DNA of 64,000 nucleotides from JAXGQE01 sp040766585 (lineage in GTDB: Bacteria > Bacillota > SLNR01), in NCBI GenBank assembly GCA_040766585.1, contig JAXGQE010000002.1:124001-188000 (forward strand), in the 5' to 3' direction. Position 1 is the first letter of the stretch. Each line of letters opens with the position of its first letter. This document shows positions 45,515-53,609 of this stretch, piece by piece. The notes under the pieces are model-generated. The model made no database searches. It had not been told where the DNA came from and worked only from the letters and a program-made list of their open reading frames with translations. Position numbers and translations under genes: made by a program.

Positions 45515-46378
45515 TTGAGTAATTCTGAATCGAAGGAACACTTTTATGTGGGTGCCCATCTGTCAGTCAGCAAGGGCATGGTCTCCATGGTTCAGGAGGC
45601 GCTGACTTTGGGAGCGGATACCATCCAGTTTTTCTCCCGCAATCCCCGGGGAGCAGCCGCCAAGGCTCTGGATCAAAACGACGCGAACAAAGCCCGGGAC
45701 CTGATGCATGAGCATGGATTTGGGCCATTAGTCGCCCATGCTCCGTATACATTGAATCCAGCTTCACCGGAACCGGCTGTCTGGGAGCTGGCGGTGCGGA
45801 TGCTGGGGGAAGATCTGAAACGGATTGGCAGTCTCCATGTGCCGTATCTGGTGATCCATCCGGGAAGCCGCAAGACCAGCTCTCTTGAAGAAGGAGTATC
45901 CCGGATTGTAGCAGCATTGAATCAGGCCCTGTCCAGATCATCAGAAGGGATGATCCTTTTGGAAACTATGTCCGGGATGGGCGGTGAAATCGGCGGACAG
46001 TTTGAGGAGCTGGCCATGATTATGGACGGGGTCCAGGACCCAGCCCGGGTCGGGATCTGTTTGGATACCTGCCATATGTTTGCTGCCGGGTACCCGATTC
46101 ATACAGATCCTTCCGGAGTGCTGATGCCCTGGAGCAGCATGTAAAGTGAAACAAGATGAAAGCGGTTCACTTCAACGACTGCAAACAGCCTCTGGGCAGT
46201 CACAAGGATCGCCATGCGGATTTGGGTCAGTGGTGAAATCGGCTGGAAAGCCTTGGAGAATTTTCTGGTGGATCCCCGGATTCTGGTCTTCCGGTGAATC
46301 TGGAGGACTTCCTCGGGCGGGGTGGATACCTACAAACAGGAGATCGCCATGATCCGGCAGGTATTTCCCCGAAGCTGA
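45515..46378 (+). pseudogene. nfo: Endonuclease IV (Nfo), broken by several indels
   Basis: TTG 45515 follows AAGGAGG. The first 210 residues are a normal endonuclease IV: VGAHLSVSKGM, FSRNPRGAAAK, LVIHPGSRKT, LLETMSGMGGEIGGQFEEL and GICLDTCHMFAAGY. After about 46110 the frame breaks at least four times: the remaining pieces DALEQHVK, MKAVHFNDCKQPLGSHKDRHADL, GEIGWKALENFL and VDTYKQEIAMIRQVFPRS are in order but in different frames. All metal-binding residues of the family can be found, so this looks like a sequence-quality problem in a real nfo gene, which acts on abasic DNA sites. Confidence 0.85.
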
Positions 46379-46379
46379 A

Positions 46380-46408
46380 CTGACAGCTCTGTTGAAACAT
46401 GGTATGAT
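46380..46408 (+). promoter_or_regulatory. Promoter of the pfkA-niaR region
   Basis: CTGACA at 46380-46385, 17-bp spacer, TATGAT at 46403-46408; about 45 bp upstream of the pfkA start. Confidence 0.65.
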
Positions 46409-46452
46409 AGAGAAAAGTCTTGGCAATTCGATACAAGAACGGAGGGGCTCGC

Positions 46453-47551
46453 ATGAAGAAGATCAAAAGAATTGGGCTGCTGGACGAAAACAGGAGACTG
46501 CCCGGATTGAACGCAGTCATCCGGGCAGTGGTCAAAACGGCCATTCTCCGCCATAAAGTGGAAACATTTGGGTTTCATGACGGATTCAAAGGGTTGGTAG
46601 AAAAAAACGGTCGGGCACTGAGTGTGCAGGATGTATCCGGAATCCTTCCCCGTGGGGGAACCATTCTGGGGCACAACCAATCGGGACAATCCGTTCAATT
46701 TTATGACTGTGGAAGACGGTAAGGAAGCGTATCGGGACTGTTCCGATGAAGTCACGGAGAATATCCGGGAACTGGGCATTGATGCACTGGTAGTCATCGG
46801 CGGTGACGGCAGCCTGCATATTGCCAATGAATTTCACCGCAAAGGGTTGCCCGTGGTAGGCGTACCCAAAACCATTGACAATGACTTATCAGCCACCGAT
46901 GTCACTTTCGGTTTCAACACGGCCATGAACACAGCCACCGATGCCATTACAACCGTAATAACGGCAGAATCTCACCATCGGGTAATGGTGCTGGAAGTGA
47001 TGGGCCGCTATGCCGGATGGATCGCGCTGGAAGCCGGCGTGGCCGGAGGAGCCGATGTGATCCTGATTCCCGAAATACCGTTTACCATGATACAATATTG
47101 TATATGAAAAGATTCTGGAACGAAGAGACCGAGGCAAGCATTTCAGCATCGTGGTAGTGGCCGAAGGGGCGAAGCCCCTGGGCGGAGATGTGGTGGTGCA
47201 GCGCATGGTGAAAGAGGACAAAGCGGATCCAGTCCGTTTGGGCGGGTCGGGGTAAAAAGTGCGAGTGAAATCAGCCGTGCATTGGGCATTGAAAACCTGG
47301 TGATGCGTTAAGTCATTTGCAGCGGGGCGGATCGCCCTCGCCTTATGACCGGATTTTGGCCACCCGCTATGGAGTGGGTGCAGTGGAACTGGTGATGGGC
47401 GGACAGTTTGGACGTATGGTATCTCTGCGGACACCGGATATTGTATCCGTCACACTGGATGAAGCGGTACCCAGGCTCGCAATGTACCTCAGGACTCAGA
47501 TCTGGTGCGAGCTCGCCAAGTCCGCTCGGCATTAGTTTCGGAGACGACTAA
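46453..47551 (+). pseudogene. pfkA: 6-phosphofructokinase, multiple frameshifts
   Basis: GGAGGGG precedes ATG 46453. Successive pieces in shifting frames are unmistakable PfkA: KKIKRIGLL, PGLNAVIRAVVKTA, RGGTILG, TTNRDNPFNF, ALVVIGGDGSLHIANEF, VGVPKTIDNDLSATDVTFGFNTAMN, VMGRYAGWIALEAGVAGGAD, EILERRDRGKHFS-like, LQRGGSPSPYDRILATRYGV and a final GISFGDD. At least six indels separate them, and the ATP-loop GGGDCPG is garbled to DENRRLPG by two compensating indels. The enzyme phosphorylates fructose-6-phosphate in glycolysis and would be expected to be intact. Confidence 0.88.
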
Positions 47552-47568
47552 AGAGATGGGGGTGCAGC

Positions 47569-48105
47569 ATGGACAGCCATACACGCAGAGAGAAGATATT
47601 GAGTTTACTGCTTCCGATGCTCCTCTGACCGGGACAGAATTGCCCGTCTGTGCGGGCCAGCTGCCGTGTGCAGTGCAGGATATGGCGGTACTCCGGGCTC
47701 AGGGACAGGCCGCACGCCTCCCCCAGGGGCATGCATTGCTCCGTCCGAACGAATCGTGCGTCCACCCGTTTGTTTGCCTGCTGCCATAATTTCGGCGGCA
47801 TTGAGTCGGAGTTGGCACTGATCCTGGATCGGGGTGGCGTGATATTGATGTGGTGGTAGAACACCAGCTGTATGGAGAGATAAAGGCACCGCTCATGATT
47901 CGAACCGGAAGGACCTGGAAGCGTTTATTCGTAAAATGGCTGAAACCAGCGCACCTGGGCCTCTTCCGATCGGACAGAAGGAATCCACTTTCATACGGTA
48001 GAGGCGGACAACCAAGAGATTTTGGACCAAATCGAAGAGGCTCTGGATTCTTTCGGGATATTGTGTTCTCCACTTGACAAAGAAGAAGGATCTCCGGTAC
48101 AATGA
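47569..48105 (+). pseudogene. niaR: NiaR-type niacin repressor (HTH + 3H domain), frameshifted
   Basis: In order but across several frames: MDSHTRREKILSLL, TASDAPLTGTELA-like HTH_11 start, VQDMAVLRAQGQ, STPRG-like ALLRPNESC, then the 3H domain FACCHNFGGIESELALILDRGG, VVVEHQLYGEIKAPL, KDLEAFIRKMAE and HTVEADNQEILDQIEEALDSFGILCSP. The three His-containing elements (CCH, VEH, HTVEA) are all there. NiaR represses niacin uptake and NAD synthesis genes when niacin is plentiful. The next gene is a NiaX-like transporter, which fits. Stop assigned at 48103-48105. Confidence 0.78.
48074..48103 (+). promoter_or_regulatory. Promoter of niaX
   Basis: TTGACA at 48074-48079 and TACAAT at 48098-48103, spacer 18 bp, overlapping the end of niaR. 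Confidence 0.75.
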
Positions 48106-48112
48106 GCACATT

Positions 48113-48132
48113 ACACCTGACAAGACAGCTGT
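48113..48132. promoter_or_regulatory. Probable NiaR operator
   Basis: ACACCTGACAAGACAGCTGT is an imperfect inverted repeat: arms ACACCTGAC and GACAGCTGT match at seven of nine positions. It lies on the expected transcription start of niaX, so it is a good candidate operator for the adjacent NiaR. Bases could be affected by the low sequence quality of this zone. Confidence 0.5.
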
Positions 48133-48166
48133 AAATTGCTGGAGTGATGACTGGAGGTCATGGATC

Positions 48167-48665
48167 ATGAAAAGCAGAGAATTGGCTATTGGAGGACTGT
48201 TGACAGCACTGGCGTTGCTGATACCGCTGGCGTTTGGAGGAGTTTTGGGCATTGACGATTTTACCCCCGGCAACACTGGCCTCCCCATGTGCCGGTAATG
48301 ATGGCTATGCTGATCAGTCCCATGGTGGCGGTCATGGTGGGACTGGGATCCGGATTGCTCTTCTCATTCGACTGGGACCTGTCATCGGCGCCCGGGCAGC
48401 CACCCATGCCATCTGGGGATATATTGGAGCCTTACTGATTCAAAGAAAAGTCAGTCTGCCAGGCACTCTGGCCATCTTGTTGCCAATCCACGCTTTGGTG
48501 GAGACTGGCGTGGTCATGGGACTAGCCGGAATTGCGCTGACTCAGGCTTTCTATATTACTGGACTGGGAACCGCCCTGCACCATGGGATGGATAGCCTGA
48601 TCACCATCGGGTTGGCCCTTTCCATGCAAGGACTCTTTGGCAAGCAGGTTTTCCGGGTTCGATAA
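48167..48665 (+). pseudogene. niaX: NiaX-like niacin ECF transporter S component, frameshifted
   Basis: GGAGG lies 9 nt before ATG 48167. Pieces in order: MKSRELAIGGLLTALALLIPLAF, TPATLASHVPVMMAMLISPMVAVMVGLGSGL (second frame), then RLGPVIGARAATHAIWGYIGALLIQRK and GLGTALHHGMDSLITIGLALSM (third frame). Five or six membrane segments and the ASHVP.MMAMLISP and ATHAIWGYIGA signatures resemble NiaX/YwaF-type substrate-binding subunits of energy-coupling factor importers. Two single-base indels, near 48270 and 48350, separate the frames. The ATPase/EcfT partners are not in the window. Confidence 0.75.
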
Positions 48666-48683
48666 AAAATGTTGATTGTAGTA

Positions 48684-48712
48684 TTGACAGACTTCAGGAC
48701 TTGATATATAGT
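48684..48712 (+). promoter_or_regulatory. Promoter of the amidohydrolase T-box transcript
   Basis: TTGACA at 48684-48689, 17-bp spacer, TATAGT at 48707-48712. Confidence 0.78.
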
Positions 48713-48721
48713 AACTTCAAA

Positions 48722-48987
48722 TATCGAGAAAATGCCGATGAGCGGGACGAGTAACCGAACAGATTCTGCCGCAGAGAGCCGGGTACGCTGAAAACCGGTG
48801 CAGATCATCCGGTGAATCTTACCCAGGAGGTCCGGGTTGCAGCGCAGCAAGTAGACTTGGCGGTGAGCCCAACCGTTACCCGGGGGCAGGCTGAATCGAT
48901 GCAGCCGGATAAAGCAGGCTCACGGTAGGCAATGCGGGTGGTATTGCGGGAATTTTCCGTCCCTTGGGACGAAAGGTTTTGTTTTTG
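48722..48987 (+). promoter_or_regulatory. T-box leader with probable leucine (CUU) specifier
   Basis: The leader has stem I with GCGGGACGAGTAACCG facing CGGTGAATCTTACCC. In the first T-box of this window the same loop reads GGGAAACACC, i.e. GAAN-codon-N. By the same register this one reads GAAT-CTT-A, giving CTT (Leu). The distal arm has GAGAGCCGGG and CTGAAAACCGGT. The antiterminator motif GCGGGTGGTATTGCG is at 48934-48948, and a terminator (TTTCCGTCCC with GGGACGAAAGG, then T-rich) at 48953-48987. The codon reading is inference, and the zone has indels. Confidence 0.8.
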
Positions 48988-49027
48988 CAGCACCACAGGC
49001 ACGACCATAATGACAGGGGGGTTTTTT

Positions 49028-50244
49028 GTGAAAGCAATCAAATGTGGAGTACTGATTGACGGCAAGGGTGGAGAACCGATTCACAAAGCAGTGATTTTGC
49101 TGGAGAACGACAAAATCAAGGCGGTAGGAGCAGCCAGTCAGGTGTCGATTCCGGACGATGCGGAAGTTTTGGATTTATCCGATAAAACGGTTCTGCCCGG
49201 GATGATTGACTGCCATGTACACATCAACAGCAACGGGGAGCCTGCCACGGAACTGAGAAATTTGAAAGATCTGATGTTGCACAAAGCGCGCTGGCACTGA
49301 AGCATGCCCGTGCTGACCTACACGCAGGATTTACCACCATTCGAGACTGCGGTGCCAGCGGGTTTGTGGACCTGGCGGTGAAAAAAGCCATCGATGGTGG
49401 CTTATATGAAGGCCCCCGAATGCAGGTCTCCGGCCCCATCATATCCATTACCGGTGGACATGGGGATTCTCATTTGGCTCCGGAAGTGATTGTGGATCCT
49501 GATATCCGTGCTGTCGTAGACAGTCCCGATGAGGCGCGCAAAGCAGCTCGCAAACATCTGAAATATGGGGTGGATCTGATCAAGATGGCAGCCACCGGGG
49601 GCGTCCTTTCGGATGGGACGGAGCCTGGAGCTCAGCAGCTGTCGTATGAAGAGATGAAAGCGGCCATTGACGAAGCCAAAAAATTGGGCAAAAATTCGGC
49701 GGCCCATGCCCAGGGTACCCGAGGGATCAAAGAAGCGATTCGAGCAGGAATCACCTCCATTGAACACGGATGCTTCCTGGATGACGAAGCCATCGCCATG
49801 ATGCTGGAAAACGGAACTTATCTGGTTCCTACCCTGTGTGCACCCCATCATATTGCCGAACACGGTATTGAAGGGGGCATTCCTGAATACGGTGTGCGTA
49901 AAACCCGCCAGGTTATGGGTTCTCACGTTCAAAGCTTCAAGGATGCCTACAAGGCCGGCGTCAAGATTGCCATGGGAACAGATGCAGCTACACCATTTAA
50001 TTACCATGGGAAAAACGCATTTGAACTGCAGCTGATGGTAGAAGCGGGAATGAAGCCCATGGATGCCATCTTGACCACCACAAAAAATGCGGCGGATCTA
50101 ATGGGCTGGCAGGATCAGGTGGGTACGGTGGACAGTGGTAAATATGCAGATATTGTTGCTGTCGACGGGAACCCGTTGGAAGACATTAAAGTGCTTCAGG
50201 ATGTCAAATTCGTCATGAAGGGCGGCGTTGTTATTCGGCAGTAA
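49028..50244 (+). pseudogene. Amidohydrolase (Xaa-Pro/acyl-amino-acid dipeptidase type), one frameshift
   Basis: GTG 49028 follows AGGGGGG. About 405 residues when joined: VKAIKCGVLIDGKGGEPI and VLPGMIDCHVHINSNGEP (metal HxH) in one frame to about 49285, then ALKHARADLHAGFTTIRDCG, GVDLIKMAATGGVLSDG, NSAAHAQGTRGIKEAIRAGITSIEHGCFLD and IAMGTDAATPFNYHG in the next. The junction AAAGCGCGCTGG lacks one G. The family (imidazolonepropionase-like amidohydrolase superfamily) includes enzymes that cleave dipeptides or N-acyl amino acids. A T-box leader precedes it, implying a role in supplying an amino acid. Confidence 0.83.
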
Positions 50245-50256
50245 CAAATTGGAATG

Positions 50257-50282
50257 GAGCGGCTGCGGCCGCTCTTTTTTTT
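50257..50282 (+). terminator. Rho-independent terminator
   Basis: GAGCGG pairs with CCGCTC around CTGCGG, followed by eight T. Confidence 0.9.
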
Positions 50283-50309
50283 CTGCTTTGAAACAATTTG
50301 ACTTTTTTC

Positions 50310-50338
50310 TTGACAATCGGGATCGAAAAAAGTAATAT
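50310..50338 (+). promoter_or_regulatory. Promoter of the SPFH gene
   Basis: TTGACA at 50310-50315, 17-bp spacer, TAATAT at 50333-50338: close to consensus. Confidence 0.85.
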
Positions 50339-50343
50339 TGAAG

Positions 50344-50362
50344 TGATATCAAAATAATATCA
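50344..50362. promoter_or_regulatory. Palindromic operator between promoter and SPFH start
   Basis: TGATAT at 50344-50349 and ATATCA at 50357-50362 form a perfect inverted repeat with a 7-nt A/T spacer. It covers the expected transcription start and abuts the ribosome site. The ribbon-helix-helix protein encoded by the second gene of the operon is a plausible binder. Confidence 0.7.
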
Positions 50363-50375
50363 TGGGGTGATGATG

Positions 50376-51389
50376 ATGCCGCAGGCAACAATGCAGGATG
50401 TACAGGCCGTACACAATGAAGAGATAGCAGCCCGTGCTGTCAGCGGGATGCCGATTCTAATTCTGAACATTGCTTTGATCATAGCCGGCTTGGCAGCGTT
50501 TGTTCAAGGAATCCGCATCGTAGAGAATCAAGGGGGCATTATTGGACCGATCTTGATTATTGTGGGAGGTTTGTATTCTTTTTTACTGGGCCCGATTCTC
50601 TTCAATGGGTTAAAAATCATTCGACCCAATGAAGCAGCGGTCCTGACATTGTTTGGCCGGTACTTCGGGACACTGCGCCGTGAGGGTTTTTACTATGTGC
50701 ATCCCCTGGCCAGCGCCGTTGCTCCAACAGGGAGTTCTGCTCCGACACAACCCGCAGCAGGAGAGAAGGGAAGCCGGGAGAAAAACCAGCCAGCCCCATC
50801 CCGTCGGATCTCACTGAAAGCGATGACCCTCAACAATGACAAACAGAAAATCAACGATTTGCTGGGAAATCCCATCAATATAGGCATCGTCGTTATTTGG
50901 AGAGTCGTGAACACAGCCAAAGCAGTTTTCAATGTGGATGATTATAAAGAATACCTATCCATCCAAAGTGACTCAGCGCTGCGCAACATTGTCAGAAACT
51001 ATCCCTACGATGTCCCGGGCGATGACAGTGAGATGTCTTTGCGGGGCAGCAGCATGGAAGTTGCAGAAAAAATCAAAAAAGAGATACAGGATAAAGTAGA
51101 AATTGCCGGTCTGGAAGTATTGGAAGCCCGCATCACTCATTTGGCGTATGCCCAGGAGATTGCAGCTGCCATGCTCCAGCGTCAGCAAGCGTCAGCCATC
51201 ATAGACGCACGGCAGATGATCGTGGAAGGCGCTGTGGGAATGGTGGAGATGGCTTTGGAGAAACTCAGCCAGAATCAGGTTGTGGAGCTCGATGAAGAAC
51301 GCAAAGCGGCCATGGTCTCCAATCTGCTGGTGGTTCTATGCGGGAATCGGGATGCCCAGCCGATTGTAAACAGTGGTTCAATCTATTAA
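50376..51389 (+). CDS. SPFH/Band 7 domain membrane protein
   Basis: About 337 residues. Two adjacent N-terminal hydrophobic segments (about 24-44, ILILNIALIIAGLAAFVQG, and about 52-72, IGPILIIVGGLYSFLLGPIL) precede IIRPNEAAVLTLFGRYFGTLRREGFYYVHPL, the start of an SPFH/Band 7 domain, which runs to about 290 (DVPGDDSEMSLRGSS, AGLEVLEARITHLAYAQEIAAAM). A Pro/Ala/Ser-rich insert lies at about 118-145. Such proteins build membrane scaffolds or protease-regulating rings. It is followed by a ribbon-helix-helix gene. ATG 50376 has GGGG 8 nt upstream; 50370 and 50373 are alternatives. Confidence 0.85.
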   Translation: MPQATMQDVQAVHNEEIAARAVSGMPILILNIALIIAGLAAFVQGIRIVENQGGIIGPILIIVGGLYSFLLGPILFNGLKIIRPNEAAVLTLFGRYFGTLRREGFYYVHPLASAVAPTGSSAPTQPAAGEKGSREKNQPAPSRRISLKAMTLNNDKQKINDLLGNPINIGIVVIWRVVNTAKAVFNVDDYKEYLSIQSDSALRNIVRNYPYDVPGDDSEMSLRGSSMEVAEKIKKEIQDKVEIAGLEVLEARITHLAYAQEIAAAMLQRQQASAIIDARQMIVEGAVGMVEMALEKLSQNQVVELDEERKAAMVSNLLVVLCGNRDAQPIVNSGSIY

Positions 51390-51408
51390 AAGAGAAGGGG
51401 TTCTGCCC

Positions 51409-51576
51409 ATGGAAGACAGGACCGAAAAAAAACAAATACCTTTGCGTTTATCCAAATCACTCTGGCGAGAAATTTCAGCCTGGGCGGAAGAGGATTTTCG
51501 CTCTGTGAATGGTCAAATAGAATACTTACTGACAGAATGTGTCCGCCGCCGCAAAAGTAAAAAAGGTGGGTCATAG
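51409..51576 (+). CDS. Ribbon-helix-helix (Arc-like) small DNA-binding protein
   Basis: A 55-residue basic protein: KKQIPLRLSKSLWREISAWAEEDFRSVNGQIEYLLTECVRRRK. The strand IPLRL followed by two helices with NGQIEYLL between is the Arc/MetJ ribbon-helix-helix pattern. GAGAAGGGG lies upstream of ATG 51409. It lies 19 bp after the SPFH gene and is probably cotranscribed. It could repress the operon through the palindrome at 50344-50362, which is inference. Confidence 0.75.
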   Translation: MEDRTEKKQIPLRLSKSLWREISAWAEEDFRSVNGQIEYLLTECVRRRKSKKGGS

Positions 51577-51675
51577 TAGGCTTGTGCCGATCTTGCCTTT
51601 TTTCTGCCGAGATGAAAAGGATTCCGGGTCGATTTCAACGAATCTCAGCAGAAACAAAGGAAAAGGGGTGATGGG

Positions 51676-52263
51676 ATGGATCTGATGAAAACCATCCGGG
51701 AGAGGCGGTCCATTCGCAAATACAAGAATGAACTAGTATCTTGCGATCTGGTGAAGGAATTGCTGGAGGCGGCCAATTGGGCCCCATCCGGACGAAACGA
51801 GCAGCAGTGGGAATACTGTGTGGTGGGTGGGGAGGCAAAAACCAAAGTAGCCGCGGTTTACAATCGGCTGACGGAGGAATCCATGCCGCCTATTCACGAG
51901 CGCAACCAGCGTCAGCAGTATTTTGCCGAATGGGCACGCAGTCTGGGCGGTGCTCCCTTGATCATTGCAGCAATAATGAATCGCGAGACCAATCCGCCGG
52001 TGTACAAAATGGCTTTGGAGAGTGTCTCGGCCTCTTTCCAGAATCTGCTCCTGGCAGCCTATGCCAAAGGACTGGGAACCTGCTGGATGACCGGACCGCT
52101 GCGAGCGGAAGATGAAATCAAAGAAATTCTGGGTCTCACCGAAATCCAGGAAATTGTTGCCATAACCCCGTTGGGGTATCCCGATGAAGAGCCGGCTGCG
52201 CCGGCACGGATGGATCCGGATCTGATCAACAAAGTCCACTGGATTGACTGTGACGGAATGTAG
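51676..52263 (+). CDS. Nitroreductase-family flavoprotein
   Basis: A 195-residue FMN-dependent oxidoreductase. MKTIRERRSIRKYKNELV at the start, LLEAANWAPSGRNEQQWEY for the FMN phosphate site, and GTCWMTGPLRAEDEIKEILGL plus ITPLGYPDEEP at the end are family marks. A four-residue motif at the FMN face (RSIRKY) is standard. AAAAGGGGTG lies before the ATG. Substrate unknown: the family reduces nitro compounds, quinones or other acceptors. Confidence 0.9.
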   Translation: MDLMKTIRERRSIRKYKNELVSCDLVKELLEAANWAPSGRNEQQWEYCVVGGEAKTKVAAVYNRLTEESMPPIHERNQRQQYFAEWARSLGGAPLIIAAIMNRETNPPVYKMALESVSASFQNLLLAAYAKGLGTCWMTGPLRAEDEIKEILGLTEIQEIVAITPLGYPDEEPAAPARMDPDLINKVHWIDCDGM

Positions 52264-52288
52264 GGGGTAGAACATACCCCCTTTTTTT
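52264..52288 (+). terminator. Rho-independent terminator
   Basis: GGGGGTA pairs with TACCCCC across a short loop and is followed by seven T, directly behind the nitroreductase stop. Confidence 0.9.
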
Positions 52289-52532
52289 GCCATATTTTAC
52301 AGCTCAAAAAAAGGATTCCGATTTCATGTAGAAGAATAGGGGATAATTGGAATATCTCAGGGCAAGGCGCATTTTCTTGGGATAGTATCAGTTTTTTCCC
52401 CTATACCCAGAAAGGAGGATAAGCTATCGATTACCCAAAAAAGTGTTTCGCAAAGAACATCGATTCACAGGATCATCCGTGATGCATGGCTGCACTAACA
52501 CACTGACTCAAATACCAGGAGGAGATGAAATC

Positions 52533-52964
52533 ATGAAGAAAACAACGCACAAGTATACAGGATGGCTGTTGCTGCTGGTTGCCGTCGCGATGATGGCATC
52601 CGGATGTTCGGGCAGCGTTACCACTGCCAATTTTCAGGACATGGTTATGGCATCTGAGGTCGACGAAGACACCAACTCGGCTGTTACAGTACAGGAAGTG
52701 TTTGCTGTAGGAGATCCGGTGATCTATGCAGTCGGACGTCTCGAAAATGCACCGGAAGGCACAGTGGCGAAAGCCAGCTGGATCTATCTGGACCTGGATC
52801 CGGAATATTTGATTGATGAAGCAGAAATAACTGCCGAAGAAATCAATTCATCGGTGGTATTCAGTCTTTCCCGCCCCGACAATGGCTGGCCGGTGGGAGA
52901 TTATCGTGTTGATCTTTACATCGATGGGGAGCTGGAGGAATCCATTCCGTTTTCCGTGGAATAG
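52533..52964 (+). CDS. Small secreted lipoprotein
   Basis: A 143-residue protein with a lipoprotein signal peptide (MKKTTHKYTGWLLLLVAVAM, then MASGCSGS; Cys about residue 25). The mature part is acidic and beta-rich, including VYAVGRLENAPEGTVAKASWIYLDL and NGWPVGDYRVDLYIDGELEESIPF, which look like an Ig-like fold of the kind found in ligand-binding surface lipoproteins. AGGAGGAG lies upstream of the ATG. The 52289-52532 stretch before it contains a lone AAAGGAGG at about 52412 with no start codon behind it. Confidence 0.75.
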   Translation: MKKTTHKYTGWLLLLVAVAMMASGCSGSVTTANFQDMVMASEVDEDTNSAVTVQEVFAVGDPVIYAVGRLENAPEGTVAKASWIYLDLDPEYLIDEAEITAEEINSSVVFSLSRPDNGWPVGDYRVDLYIDGELEESIPFSVE

Positions 52965-53021
52965 AATAGCCGCATCTGGAAACATTGGATGCTGTATTAA
53001 TAGAGTTGCATTTTCTGACCG

Positions 53022-53057
53022 CCAGTGCTGCCCGGAATCCTTTCCAGGCAGCACTGG
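53022..53057. repeat. Perfect 11-bp hairpin downstream of the lipoprotein gene
   Basis: CCAGTGCTGCC pairs with GGCAGCACTGG around 14 nt. It has no T-run. It may act as an RNA-stabilising stem or a factor-dependent terminator between the lipoprotein and YccF genes. Confidence 0.6.
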
Positions 53058-53192
53058 ATCGTTATGACCATCACTAAAAGAAAAGAATGCCGCAGATATT
53101 TGAACAAAACAACATCTTCCTGCGTCTTACGGATAAGAAGAGATTCTGTAGGTGATCCGGTGAGGCTGCAGGCAACCTGGAGGAGGTTTCGG

Positions 53193-53555
53193 ATGAGTAT
53201 TGTAGGGAATGTGTTCTGGATCATTTTGGGAGGGCTTCTGGGGGCGCTGCTGTGGGCAATCGCCGGCATCATCTGCTGCATCACCATTGTGGGCATTCCA
53301 TTCGGTATGCAGTGTTTTAAAATTGCCAGCCTGACTCTGGCACCATTCGGGCGTTCGATTCAAGTGGGATATTTCGGAGCCGGCGGATTGATTGGAAACA
53401 TCCTCTGGATCCTGTTTCTGGGTTGGGAATTGTGTCTTGCTCATCTGTCCCTGGCACTCATCTGTGCAGTGACTGTGGTGGGCATACCCTTCGCTGTTCA
53501 GCATTTGAAGCTGGCACAGCTCAGTTTGATCCCCTTTGGAGCACGTATCAGCTAG
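53193..53555 (+). CDS. YccF-domain inner membrane protein
   Basis: A 120-residue protein with the two repeats of YccF (DUF307): GNVFWIILGGLLGALLWAIAGIICCITIVGIPFGMQCFKIASL and GNILWILFLGWELCLAHLSLALICAVTVVGIPFAVQHLKLAQL, each ending in VGIPF. Four hydrophobic segments are predicted. An AGGAGG site lies upstream of the ATG. The family is widespread and of unknown function. Confidence 0.85.
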   Translation: MSIVGNVFWIILGGLLGALLWAIAGIICCITIVGIPFGMQCFKIASLTLAPFGRSIQVGYFGAGGLIGNILWILFLGWELCLAHLSLALICAVTVVGIPFAVQHLKLAQLSLIPFGARIS

Positions 53556-53609
53556 AAAAGAATGAGGGATAGGCATTGCATAGGAAATAACCGAAAGGAG
53601 TAGTGAGAC

